Shown: positions 33,730-44,515 of the stretch, piece by piece
Position numbering within the stretch: position 1 is the first letter of the stretch
Layout of the letters: every line of letters begins with the position of its first letter
DNA from: Paracentrotus lividus
Lineage: Eukaryota; Echinodermata; Echinoidea; Camarodonta; Echinidae
DNA: 64,000 nt
Reading direction: 5' to 3'
Assembly (NCBI GenBank): GCA_940671915.1
Contig: CALNVZ010000794.1
Coordinates: 1 to 64,000 of the forward strand
The notes under the pieces: generated by a model
Database searches by the model: none
Told to the model about the DNA's origin: nothing
The model's input: only the letters and a program-made list of their open reading frames with translations
Position numbers and translations under genes: made by a program

Positions 33730-35077
33730 CCCTGATAGCAGACATGGTCGTAATATCGTCGTAATGCAGTCGTAAACTAGTAATACTGGTCATACGTCGT
33801 ATATACGACGTCTTCTAACGTCATATTGACCACTTTCAACAACAAGTATATTTTTGCATTTTTAAATGACAAGATTATGACGTGATTTTGACGTCTACTA
33901 TTTACCAATCTACGACGAGTAAATTTGCGTATTTATATCTCCAGATTATTACGTCATTATGACGTAATTTATTGACCAATCTACTACGATTAAATTTGCA
34001 ATTTATATGACCAGATTATGACTTGTATATGACGGCATTTATTGACCAATCTACGACGATTAAATTTGCATTTTATATGACCAGATTATGACTTGATTAT
34101 GACGTAATTTATTGACCAATCTACAACGATTAAATTTGCAATTTATATGACCAGATTATGAATTGTAAATGACGTCATTTATTGACCAATCTACGACGAT
34201 TAAATTTGCATTTTATATGACCAGAATATGACTTGATTATGACGTCATTTATTGACCAGTCTACGACGATTAAATTTGTATTTTTATATGACAAGATTGT
34301 GACGGGATTATGACTATTGGTGATAATTTTGTAATCGATTATAAAAAGAAATAGTAATGATTTTGGGTAATTAGTCGAGTTTTTATCATGTTTCTTTCAT
34401 AAAACAATGTTAAACTCTTTACACAAGTATTTTTTTACTAAGAAATAAATAAAAAACGTCAGAATAAAGCGGTAAAGTAGAATGAAATAAGTATGCAATT
34501 CATTAAAGAAGAATTAAGGAAACTTTAACCATGAAATAGTTATATAATTTATAACATGAATACATGGAACTATCTCAATCAGGTATGACTAATGTTTCCT
34601 AGATATAATACAGGCCATGAACCATGCCTTATGAGGAAGAACCGAGTAACTCGACCTCTTGCTCCATAGCAAAGTTAAAGCTATCGAGACCCTTGAGTTC
34701 AAAATCAGTTGATAGTCAATAAAACTTCTCTAGAAATATTTTGAATTACAAACGATCACATTAAATTTGAACCACTATAGACGTATATATCACGTCATAA
34801 ACCATACGTCTTTATGACGTCTTTAATCACATCAAATAATCATGTCAATATGACGTCTTATATACTGGTCAATAATACGGTGTAAAGACGTCATGGAGAC
34901 GTCGTAGTTGACTATTGACGACGTCATAATCACGTCAAAATACGACGTCAATATGACGACGTACGTTGGTGCAAATCTTTGTCTTTAAGACGTATTTTTT
35001 CAACGACAATATGACGTGAGACACGTCGTAAAATGACGTAAATAAAACGTCTTTATTACAAGTTTCTGCTATCAGGG
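33730..35077. mobile_element. 1.35-kb TA-flanked foldback with TGACGTCA-rich tandem units
   Basis: Ends CCCTGATAGCAGA and TCTGCTATCAGGG are bordered by TA at 33728-33729 and 35078-35079. Inside, 33890-34310 holds about six units of roughly 68 bases, with ATTTATTGACCAATCTACGA, TTAAATTTGCATTTTATATG and ACCAGATTATGACTTG. The right arm (34780-35060) is dense in GACGTC words. The CCCT terminus, the TA target and the tandem-filled arms are the same design as the 4.2-kb element at 24430. No transposase is present. Confidence 0.78.
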
Positions 35078-35327
35078 TAGTGTTTGGTAATATATATCTC
35101 GCCTCCTCCCCTGGTTGAAAAATCCTGGATACGCCTCAGAAATGGTATATGAAATATGACGCACGCCAGGAAAATAAGGGGAAAAAAATGTTTTTACGTG
35201 TTGTACGTATTATATCGAGACCGTAAAAATTTCAAGCCATACAATCTAAATTCATTGACACGAGCGCAAGCACTACTGCTTCTGATTCTATTAAAGTCAG
35301 TGTGATAAAGCGTTCGTTCTTCTATGA
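35078..35327 (+). repeat. Duplicated segment V, copy 1, right part
   Basis: GAAAAATCCTGGATACGCCT, ATGACGCACGCCAGGAAAAT and CGTGTTGTACGTATTATAT match 41405-41612, completing the V copy interrupted at 31102. Confidence 0.85.
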
Positions 35328-36039
35328 CGCGATGCTTCTTGAGTATTTGCCTGAAGTTCTGGAGTCTTATTTAGTTTAGAAGAAGATCTTATCTACCTCC
35401 AGCTTTGTGTGTGATCGGCTTTGACCTAGTACAATCCATCCATGGTCTAAATATGTATGCATCGATAGAATTCACACCAACAGAAAGTCCTGATATAGGT
35501 GCAGGTAAGGATTGATAATTACCAAATCTTATACGAAATGACACAACGGGGCGTTTAAAACAACTTGCGTTTTATTTATTCAGCCTTATAAAGTGGACCG
35601 TGGAGTTAAAGGGCATATCATTTATACGAGGTGTTTTTTCGTGGCAACCACTTTCCATATTTGGCCATGTGTTATAAGTTCGCCGCCTATTGCGTTACAT
35701 GCCAATTTCACTACAAATGGCACTTTTTCACTCCAAAGACCTGTATCTCGAAAAGTATACACCCTAATACATCAAAACTATACATTTTCTGAAAGGAAAT
35801 TCCTCAAAGAATCTAAATCTGCATTAAAAAATTAAACCAGTTGCAAGATAAAAAAAGTTATTAGGAAAAAATTCAGGAAATTTAGATTTATTTAATTTTT
35901 CATTGTTTTTATTGTCAAGTCATCTATAATCACCCAAATATTATTATACTCTGGTAGTGAATTATGAGACCTTTCAAACAAGGTATAATTCATTATGGTT
36001 TACAATTTTAGAATGAAAAGTATAATGATCTGAAATTTA
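35328..36039. other. No gene recognised
   Basis: AT-rich. 35500-35600 resembles 14010-14110, so it contains a dispersed repeat. An 80-residue frame at 35593-35835 has no recognisable motif. Confidence 0.4.
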
Positions 36040-36485
36040 GCCCTGAAAATATAGCTTTTTTTCAAATTCATGAGGGGGTTGGGTCCTGCCTAGTCCTGTT
36101 GCACCATCAAACATATTGTTAAAGTGATATGATAGTATGAAGCAGTTTAAAAGCTTCAATTTGGTGCTAAATTCACAATCATAGGCTAAAATTTGGCAGA
36201 GATATTGCAGTTTTCCCAACGGTACTACAATATATCTAATTCCCGATGACTTTGTACAGGAGGCATGGCCTTTTTAAGTCAAATTACAATTATTGAGTCT
36301 TCCTGGGTACTATTATAACCTCAAACCTATTGTTAAGTGATTTCATGGTATAAAGCAGTTTATAAGCTTCAGTTTGGTACCACATTCACAGTCATAAGCC
36401 AAAATTTGGCAGAGAAATTCAAGATTTCCCCAAATCAACCACAAAATGTGAAATTTTCCATTGACTTTGTAGAGGCGGCGCCGCT
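36040..36485. repeat. Two diverged tandem units of about 220 bases
   Basis: AAGCAGTTTAAAAGCTTCAA with CAAATTTTGGCAGAG-type sequence at 36130-36210 repeats at 36345-36425 (AAGCAGTTTATAAGCTTCAG). The units are roughly 80% alike by eye and non-coding. Confidence 0.6.
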
Positions 36486-37049
36486 TCCAGCACCACCCCT
36501 ACTGTCCCAAACTTAAACCATTGTAACTCCACCAGATTGTTACCTAGAACAATAAAACTTCACAGGGAGCTAGCACAGTAACATAGCTTCAAAATGAGAT
36601 CAAATTTTTTACATAAACCTTCTTACTTTGGAAAATATTGACAAATGAATGCTGAAAAATAGCAAAAAGCGTAACAGCACACGACCATTTTGCATTCTCA
36701 GATATTGCAGCGGTCAATATCGTACCATAATTTCTCTCTGATCATCTGGGTCCTCCCAATTCGCGAAATCCAGTTGGAACCAGTTTGTGACAGTGACAAG
36801 CAAAGCAATGTAAATAGTGCGCGGCTCGGCTCTATAAAGTTTGACTGCTGCACCATAGGGAAGTTTTTTTGAGCACTGAGGAAAGTAATATCTTACATTA
36901 CCCATTGTTTTTCTTCTGGACAAATACGGCTGTCATTTTTATACATTTAAAAATTATGTTCTTTGGCCGTATTTTGCTAAAGTTTCAACGATGAATACCT
37001 AAGCTAAAATAGAAAAAAAAAATCTCTCAAAATATGGTCACCCCTCTCA
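36486..37049. other. No gene; short dispersed repeat
   Basis: TCTCTCTGATCATCTGGGTC and CTCCCAATTCGCG at 36735-36770 also occur at 49425-49460. Nothing else was recognised. Confidence 0.45.
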
Positions 37050-39042
37050 GGGGCAATTGTAAAGCCCGCGTCACACTGTCCCGATGATTAGGAGCGATGG
37101 ACACACTATGGCGGAAAAACCCCAATTTTGCTCTAAACACGAAGGCATTACGAAAGCATCGCAATAACATCGGGCCATTTTGGAGTACTACAGACAGTTT
37201 CAAAAAGAATGGAACAATGGGGGAAAAGTAATTAAATTATGACATCTTCTGAAATAATGTTTGTATTTGGTACCACATTTAAAAAAAAAGTGTGCGGAGA
37301 GGAGCTGATCGATATTACACACATTTATTTTTCCGGAGTAATGAATTCGTGGCAACTATGCGCAAAACCTTAATATAGACCATGGAAAAGCATGCCCAAA
37401 ATAGATTTTCTTGATTATAGAAAAGTGATCATATCTCAAGATCTACAACACCAAATGAGATTTAAAAAAAAAAAAAAAAAAAAATGCTAAAGAATGTCTG
37501 ATGTTCCTCCTTTATAGAAACATTGAATACTATTAGATTGTGATAATTTTTATAATTAAACAAAATGTTTTCCAACTTGACCATTTTAAATGATCTTCTT
37601 CTTCTTCGGTGTTCTGACTAAGGGCAGGTCCACACACCAGAGCCTTTAGTAGTTTCTCCATTGTTCTCTGGCTTGGGACTTCCGCTTCATGATTTCATAC
37701 GTTTCTGCCTCTTTCAGTTCCGACACCATCCCAATCCTTGGTCTACCTCTTCCCCTTTTGCCTTTCATTTTCCCTTCCAGCACATCTCTGAGCATGTTAT
37801 TCCCCCTCAGGATGTGCCCCAGCCAGTTCTTCTTCATGTTCTTTCGTCTCCTGATTGTTTCTCTCAAGATCCTTACTTCATTCACTCTGTTCAGTACTTC
37901 GTCACTTGTGACGATCTTTCCAGCTAATTCCTTCCATTCTCCTCCACAACCACATTTCTAGGCTATCAATCCTCCTTTCTTCTGCTTTCTTTATCGTCCA
38001 CGTCTCTGATGCATATAAAACAAAACTCCAGACCAGACACTTGACAAGCCTCTCTCTCAGGCTTTGTTTTAGCTTTTTGGCTGTCAATGTTCTGCTATGT
38101 TTTGAGAATGTATTCTTGGCTAGTGCAATTCGAGTTTTTATTTCTCTAGTGCTGTATGCATCATTTGAAATGACACTACCAAGATATGTGAACTGTTTGA
38201 CCTGATCAACTTTCCATCCACTGATTGTGATGTTCATATTCAGATCTGTTTCCTCTGATCGCGTTACTTTCATTACCTTAGTTTTAGTGATATTAATCCT
38301 CATTCCAAATTCTTCACCTGCTGTCCCTAATGAGTCCATGAGCCTCTGAAGTCCGTCTTCATTTAAATGATACAGCCTGTATAACTAGCAATCTTAAAAC
38401 CAACATGACCATCGGTGGAGTTTTTTTAGGCTTCGGCAGCAACTTCCGATGCATCGGCAAAATCTTTGGCAGCCAAAAAAAACTCCTGATGGAGTTGCGA
38501 AGGTTGACTTCGTTTGAGCATCGCAGCAGGCAATGCGAAGGCAATGCGAGGGAAACGAAAAGTAAAAACAGGGACAAAGATATTCAAGAAATTAAAGCCG
38601 GAGCAAAATCATGTCGCTATAGTGGGGGAAAAAAAAAAATAATAATATTCCATCTTTATGACGGACAGTGTATGATCAGCTATTGAATTTCCATCGGTCT
38701 GCATCTGGTGAAGATTTTTATACAATAAGGAGGTCACGTGATACTTTCTTTAATAAAACGTATTAACCCATGTGCAAACATAATAGAGTATCGATTGTCC
38801 CAAGACAATTAGCCCCACAGAATGTATTCAATTCGGCATTCTTGGATTCGCGCCGGCGATGTGGGTTGATATTCGTGTGCCCTTCGGGTAAACTTCAAAT
38901 TACCTTCGCGTGTGATTCATAGTGCCATCGTGTAACCTGCCAAAATTTACGCAAACCCTAAAAATGACCCCTTCGTATAACCATCGCACCTAAACATCGG
39001 GACAGTGTGACGCCAGCTTCACAAGCTGTTACAATTGCCCCT
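37050..39042. mobile_element. Repeat X, copy 2, complete TIR element with a LINE inside
   Basis: GGGCAATTGTAA and GCGTCACACTGTCCCGATG (37050-37086) are mirrored by CATCGGGACAGTGTGACGC and TTACAATTGCCCC (38995-39041), which defines a TIR element of about 2 kb. The right 450 bases are the part shared with copy 1. An RTE-like LINE lies between the ends. 38405-38500 forms its own hairpin (GGTGGAGTTTTTTT against AAAAAAAACTCCTGATGG). Confidence 0.65.
37592..38392 (-). mobile_element. RTE-like LINE, 3' fragment
   Basis: On the - strand, 38339-37902 encodes the end of the reverse transcriptase and thumb: LGTAGEEFGMRINITKTKVM, VDQVKQFTYLGSVISND, KCLVWSFVLYASETWTIKK, and LEMWLWRRMEGISWKDR. 37885-37646 continues in another frame with NEVRILRETIRRRKNMKKNW, LGHILRGNNMLRDVLEGKM and GRPRIGM. 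These blocks are characteristic of the invertebrate RTE-type endonuclease-reverse transcriptases. One frame slip lies between the two frames at about 37890-37905. The 3' end is a GAAGAAGAAGAAGATCA short-repeat tail at 37592-37608. The endonuclease and RT catalytic core are absent. Confidence 0.8.
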
Positions 39043-39049
39043 AAGGTTG

Positions 39050-39165
39050 ATATCTCACTTCGCGGAAACTAGTTTGAAACAACTTTGACGGATTTGAAAC
39101 AACCTTGACGGATTTCGAAACGTCACGGAGAGTCTCATGAGTCGAGGAAACGTATTTGTGACGAT
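39050..39165. repeat. Diverged relative of the GAGACGTCTC repeat
   Basis: Two tandem TTTGACGGATTTGAAAC-like phrases and GAGTCTCATGAGTCGAGG resemble 31815-31935. A G run follows (39167-39177). Confidence 0.45.
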
Positions 39166-39249
39166 GGGGGGGGGGGGTAGTTAGAGATAGATGCCCCCTA
39201 AAAAATGAGAAATACATTTTTATTATTATGTCCAATACGTCTTTACTTC

Positions 39250-40025
39250 TTACGTGTTGTTGTAATCCCAAAATGCAGCTCCTTTGAAGCTATACTGGAA
39301 TGTCCGTCATGTGCCGGTGGAGGTGACAAGGTGCAGGGTTTGGGTAGACTCAAATAGATACAATAAAATGAGCATCCAAGGGGTGCGAGTAAAAACATTG
39401 ATTTATTTACAGCATATGGGAACCAACAGGAGGCTGCATCATGCTGATGAAAGGTAGCGCAGCCTCTTTGAAAGCAGTTGGGTTTCCATGAAGAATGATA
39501 TGTCCTGGTAATTTATTCCATATTCGTACAGTGCTTGGGAACATTGCATATTTGTATGTGTCTATTGTAGCTTTGGGTATGACATATTTAGCTACATGGT
39601 CATGCCTGCCAAAGTAGGTAGTTGGTGATATGACCTGTGGCAAAGGCACACGGACCAGTCAATGGTGCATCTGGTAGAAAAGTGGACATTGTGCTAGGAG
39701 CCGACGAGTGTGGAGGCTGTTCCATCTAAGGCTGGAGACTAAGGCGGAGGAGGATGTTGTTCTCCTGAAGTCACAGTGAACAAATCGGGCCGCTGATCTT
39801 TGTACTTGCTCCAATGATTTGACAGCTGTAACAGTGTGGTGATTCCATGCCTCAGAAGCATACTCAAGTTGAGGACGCACTAACGCAGTGTATGCCCTGG
39901 CCTTAACCTCTTTTGAGCACGGTGACAAGGTTCTGCGGATGAGGCCCAGTGTACGACTGGCCTTGCGCCTGATATTCTGGCAGTGGACATTCCAACGTCT
40001 TCTTAACAAGGCAAAGAAATATTGA
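39250..40025 (-). mobile_element. CR1/Jockey-type LINE, 3' fragment
   Basis: The - strand reads HCQNIRRKASRTLGLIRRTL, SPCSKEVKARAYTALVRPQL, EYASEAWNHH and LEQVQRSAARFVHCDFRR in 40009-39659. In the same frame from 39649 it continues with YAMFPSTVRIWNKLPGHI. These are the thumb and C-terminal blocks of Jockey-superfamily LINEs. One in-frame TGA (39656-39658) separates the two parts. The C-terminus ends at 39407 and 3' UTR-like sequence continues to about 39250. The polymerase core is missing (5' truncation near 40010). Confidence 0.82.
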
Positions 40026-40085
40026 TTTTGTCAGAAAAAAAAGTGGCGTAAATTTTGAAAATTGATTCCTTCTCAGAAATGTTAT

Positions 40086-40222
40086 CCCAGTAGCGGACGC
40101 AGACCGAAGTCACACAATGAACTTACCGGGCCCATGCGTAAACATAATAGAGCCGCTTTTGTCTCCAGACAATTGGGCCCCCGAAATGCATTCAATTCGA
40201 TTTTCTTGGATCCGCGCCTGTA
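40086..40222. repeat. Dispersed repeat fragment, second copy of 968-1105
   Basis: Shares AGTAGCGGACGCAGACC, ACTTACCGGGCCCATG and TTCTTGGATCCGCGCC with the copy beside the sulfotransferase exon; roughly 90% alike by eye. Confidence 0.7.
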
Positions 40223-40805
40223 TCCCTTTATTTGGAAAAGAATGCGTTGAATTAAAAAAGTGTTATACCACAGTTGTCAGTATAAAGATAATATTGGGTA
40301 CTAGTTCTACAGTTAGTGTTGAAGGGTGAAGCCACAACAACCTGAAAAAAAAAACTATCATAACTTTTGCCATATATCATGCACATAGCAAGTGGAAAAT
40401 ATGATATAAATGAGTCAATCATTGTCATGTTTTATCATAATTAGTTTATGTGGTTAATGTTGTTTAAATCTTGATCTGTCAAGTGCATAGCTTTGATAAA
40501 GAAAAACAAAATGCTACAATTTCATGTGTTACATTTTACCCATAGGTGTGTTACAATTGCCCCTGCACACGGGGCAATTATAACACTTGACCTCTTGTTT
40601 CAAAATGATAATGGCTTCAAAATAAATTGTTGTACTTAACGCAAACCTATTCAGGTGTCAAGATAAGATATGCATATTTCATTTTTATTTAGTTTTAAGC
40701 AAGTATTTAGCTATAATAAAGTATAAGATCAATCTTGAAAAAAAAAACCTGTTACAATATTTGACGTCCCCCTCGTATGTGAGGGGGAGGAGGGGGGGGT
40801 CAGTC
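40223..40805. other. No gene recognised
   Basis: AT-rich. GTTACAATTGCCCC at 40550 and GGGGCAATTATAAC at 40569 form a short hairpin that recalls the outer end of repeat X. Confidence 0.4.
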
Positions 40806-41020
40806 AGGATTATCATAATAGGCTTAAAATTATTACTAAAACAATTCAAACAAACAAACAAAACAAAACAAAACAAAACAAAACAAAACAGCTTACAGGT
40901 ACAGTGGTTTGCTTTCAAATCGTTTTGATGGACAAATTTGATATTTCAAATGATATTCTGATGAGGAACTACACAAAACCCGTAAGTGCTTAAAATTCTA
41001 TGCCCCCTGGTAGTAAAATT

Positions 41021-41077
<57 letters not shown>

Positions 41078-41615
41078 TAAATGGCAATACATCATATTTT
41101 TTCCATGAACTCACCATTGAAATAAGAAATGTATTCATTACACTCTAAAGTATTTATCTTTCAAAGGGAGCTTCAAATAATAGTTTCTCTAAAATCCTTC
41201 AATAAGCATTTGAGCAGTAGGCCTATGACTATGCCTGCAAGGGGGGGGGTGCCATTTTGTTTGTTGGAAATAAACTAACTGGGGCGCAGAAATCACGTCT
41301 GGCCCCGGGGAAAACTTTTCATTCCCAAACAGTTAAACCAATCAGTGGGGACGATTTCCATGCAATAGGTAAACCTGTTGGGGAATAAATATTCCCCCCC
41401 CCCCCGGTGAAAAATCCTGGATAGCGTCTGGAATAGTATATGAAATATGACGCACGCCAGGAAAATAAGGGGGGGGGACTTTTTATACGTGTTGTACGTA
41501 TTATATTGAGACCGTAAAAATTTCAAGCCATACAATATATTCTTTGATACGAGCAGGGGCACTGTACTGCGGCTAATTCCAAGTCAGTATGATACAGCGT
41601 TCTATGACGATTGTC
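40806..41615 (+). repeat. Duplicated segment V, copy 2 (uninterrupted)
   Basis: Aligned with 30484-31102 plus 35080-35327, it runs without interruption through AGGTAAACCTGTTGGGGAAT to GAAAAATCCTGGATAGCGTC. It is therefore the empty-site reference for the insertions at 31103. It contains (AAAAC)n at 40858-40890, a GA/GACA microsatellite at 41021-41076, and a C run at 41395. Confidence 0.85.
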
Positions 41616-42334
41616 ACATGGTAAACTCAAATGAATAAACACATACATGCCATTTACTATTAACGGAATAATATCTAAGTTTTATTCCCATCAAACTCGT
41701 TATCTCAATGTCTGCTGGAAGCAGGACATACATTTACCAAAAATAAACTCTTCTTACGATGTAAGGACCTGACTTGTCCAGCTATGATGTATATAGTCTA
41801 TGTTCCCTTCCATGCATATAAACCACAAACTATGTACTATAGACACGGATTTATACTGTCCAACTAATGTTCTAATCTCAACTATTAATGCTCAATATTA
41901 ACCTGTCCTCAAAACCCTAAGTGAACCCGTATTATCCAAATATACTATAATCTCCAGATTAGCCCATCACTAAAATCTCGTCTTAAATTAAGTGAACCTG
42001 CATTGTTCAAATATCGCCCAATCCTCCAATAGGGTACTAAACGCCAATGCTAACCTACCTTTGTCCTATAAATGAACCTGTATTGTGGGACCTGTATTTT
42101 CTGGGACGCACTGTATGACGAGGGTGAATGTACAAGCAACTTTACTGCCTCTGACTCCCTATCCAACAGTGTCCGCGAGAGGGCGCTATATTTTCTTGAT
42201 TAATGAAAAATCGAGCTGGCTATGCCTATGTTTTGAGACTATCAATGATAAGATGAGTGAATTGTCTTTAAATTACTACTAGACAATAGTTAGCCCAATT
42301 TTCACTCTTTTCTCTACAAACGTTTAGAAATCTC
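41616..42334. repeat. AT-rich sequence with weak 85-95-base periodicity and a mariner-type end
   Basis: AAGTGAACCCGTATTATCCA, AAGTGAACCTGCATTGTTCA and AAATGAACCTGTATTG recur between 41920 and 42085. GGGACGCACTGTA at about 42104-42116 matches the terminus of the MITE in the sulfotransferase intron. No gene was seen. Confidence 0.45.
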
Positions 42335-42822
42335 AAAGGGGAAGTTCACCTTGGAATTCTATTGGTTTTTAAAAATGCACAAAAATAAAAGAACAATATG
42401 AATGAAAGTTTGAAGAAAATAGCGAAGTTATGAATATTTAAAGTTTTGATTATGTGACGTCACGTGCGAGCAGCTCTCCCATGTGTTGTGTATGTAAATT
42501 CCATAAATTTGTTTTTTTTTATGGATTTAAAAAAGGGAATGGGTCAATTTCATAGAGGCATGTATATTAACATATGTTTGAGGATGTATTGACCGCACAG
42601 GTGTAATAATTAATTTTCTTCTGAAAAAAAAGACACTTTATGGAATTTACACTACATAACACAAAGGAGAACTGCTCGCATGTGACGTCAGAAAATCAAA
42701 ACTTTAAATATTCATAACTTTGTTATTTTTTGGTCGATTTTCTCCTAACCTTCACTCATATTTTTCTTTTATTTTTCTGCATTTTTAGAAACCATTTTAA
42801 ACCCAGGGTGAACTTCCCCTTT
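42335..42822. mobile_element. MITE with AAAGGGGAAGTTCACC ends
   Basis: AAAGGGGAAGTTCACCTTGG is mirrored by CCAGGGTGAACTTCCCCTTT. The arms continue for about 170 bases (AATATTTAAAGTTTTGATTA, TGACGTCACGTGCGAGCAG, GTAAATTCCATA and their reverses) around a 120-base centre. No transposase is present, and the flanks show no clear target duplication. Confidence 0.8.
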
Positions 42823-42879
42823 AAATTAACACACAAGTCAAAGGGGAAATATTTACCACTGTGAAACCTATAATATGAT

Positions 42880-43050
42880 ATTTAATTTTACGATTAACCT
42901 TTTTGCATAATTAGATATTGGGCTTTAGTTTATATTTTCACTTTATTTGTTAATTTATGGGATTATTAATTATGAACTTTATTGCCGCCCTTAGAAACCA
43001 TGGGTTCAGATCACGGTTTTATCTATTTGCCTGATTTTTCGTGAAATAAA
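42880..43050 (-). repeat. One-armed relative of the 15508 foldback
   Basis: GATATTGGGCTTTAGTTTAT, ATTTTCACTTTATTTGTTAA and GCCGCCCTTAGAAACCATGG are the reverse of 15480-15570. The second arm is missing. Confidence 0.65.
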
Positions 43051-43059
43051 AAATTAATA

Positions 43060-43970
43060 AAAAACAGTTGCACTGTTAGAACGCGGATTAAAAATTTCGT
43101 TGTTTAAAAAAAATGTAGGTTTAAAAGTTAAACATTCTTGTTTAATATTTAAAAATTGTTGTTTAAAACCGGAAAAGCGAGGTTTTATAGCCTTAAAGAC
43201 AGGGAATCTTCAGCTTCCATGGGTAATCTGACACCATGGATGTTTACCCGGTAACAGGTGTCATCCTTCACCTGACCACTGCCAGACCTTAGTAATGCCT
43301 TGTTTATTCCTCCCATCCCTCCATCTGGTAAAGTCATTAAATCTCAGTTTCCCTGGCCGATCATGCCCGAAGCTCTTCGGGGTGGGACAGATTGTTTTGC
43401 TGTGGTCCAGAAATTTAGCTTCAAGGTGGTTATTTCCAGTGCTTTTCATTGAAGTCTGGGATCAGCAAATTTTGATCCACTCCCCATGAAACCTGAAGAT
43501 TCTCCGTCTTTAAACAAGACCTGTTTAGAGACATATTAAACTGTTTTAAACAGGTTTTGTTTAAAGAGGCAGAAGTAAATGTCACGTGATAGTCATGAGC
43601 TAATGGCGTCACTCGTTACATGCAAGGTAAATCGGCGCAACATTTCAATCATGGCGAAGGACTTATGCCTCACACATTAATTAAGTGTTTACAGATGTGT
43701 AGGCTCAGTGGATAGAGCGTCTGCCTTATAATCAAAAGGTCGTGAGTCGATACCCGGTCGCGTTAACCAAAAGTTGGAGCGTTTTTATTTTTGGAGAGAA
43801 GCGTTAAACAATACTTTTGATATTTTAAACAACGGTAAACAACAGGTTGTTTAAACTTTTAAACAACAAGAGCGTTAAAGTTTTAAACAACTACAGGTTG
43901 TTTAATTTTTAAACAACGCTGTGCGATTCACCGGTTAACACGCAGTTGTTTAAGATTTTAAACAATGAGG
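43060..43970. repeat. Region dense in TTGTTTAAA/TTTAAACAA
   Basis: The word TTGTTTAAA or its reverse recurs through 43100-43160 and 43810-43965, often face to face, as in AACAGGTTGTTTAAACTTTT. 43500-43560 is a separate hairpin (AAACAAGACCTGTTTA against AACAGGTTTTGTTTA). It looks like a foldback element with short repeat arms, but its outer ends were not fixed. Confidence 0.5.
43697..43765 (+). repeat. tRNA-like SINE head or decayed tRNA
   Basis: TAGGCTCAGTGGATAGAGCG resembles a D arm with A box. GGTCGTGAGTCGATACCCGG resembles a T arm, but the B box is one T short, and the anticodon-stem half after CTTATAATC does not pair. Not a working tRNA; more likely a SINE head within the foldback above. 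Confidence 0.5.
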
Positions 43971-44515
43971 GCCAGTTTACATATTTTCTGATGTATATAT
44001 GCGTATCCAAACGGGGGGCTTGGGGCGCAAGCCCCCCCCCCCCAATTTTTCATGGCGCAGAAGGCGAAAAGGGGAAAAAAGAAAAAGCAAGGAAAAAAGA
44101 AGAATGAGAGAGAGAGAGAAAAAAAAAGAGAAAAGGAGAAAGAGAAATATAAAAGAGAAAGAGAAAGAGAAAGTAATTAAGATAAGATCAAGTACAAAAT
44201 AATTCGAAAACCTGCGACACCGGGCGAGACTCACAATGGGCGCTCCTTGATTCCAACGTCAATGTCTGTGAGGGGGGTAATTATCCTCGGGGGGTAGTTG
44301 ACCGGGTGTAACTGTCCGGGGGTACTTGTCCTCTTGGGTAGTTGTTCTCGGGGGTAATTGTCCGGGGGTAATTGTCCGGGGGTTATTGTCCGGGCGTTAA
44401 TTGTCCTCGGGCGGGTAATTGTCCATGGGGTAATTGTCCGCGGGGTAATTGTCTTCGGGGGTAATTGTCCGGGGGTGATTATCCAGGGGGTAATTGTCCT
44501 AGAACCGCTTTGTAA
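43968..44515 (+). mobile_element. Element Y, copy C
   Basis: Complete order: GAGGGCCAGTTTACATATTT, a C run, CATGGCGCAGAAGG, a GA-rich stretch, AAGATAAGATCAAGTAC, GGCGAGACTCACAATGGGCG, then about 15 GGGGTAATTGTCC units, ending TCCTAGAACCGC. Copy A ends in the matching TCCTAGAACAGG, which suggests a fixed 3' end. Confidence 0.78.

Noticed and set aside
43697-43765. Functional tRNA gene with a TAT-type anticodon
   Set aside because: The anticodon stem does not pair and the B box is one base short.
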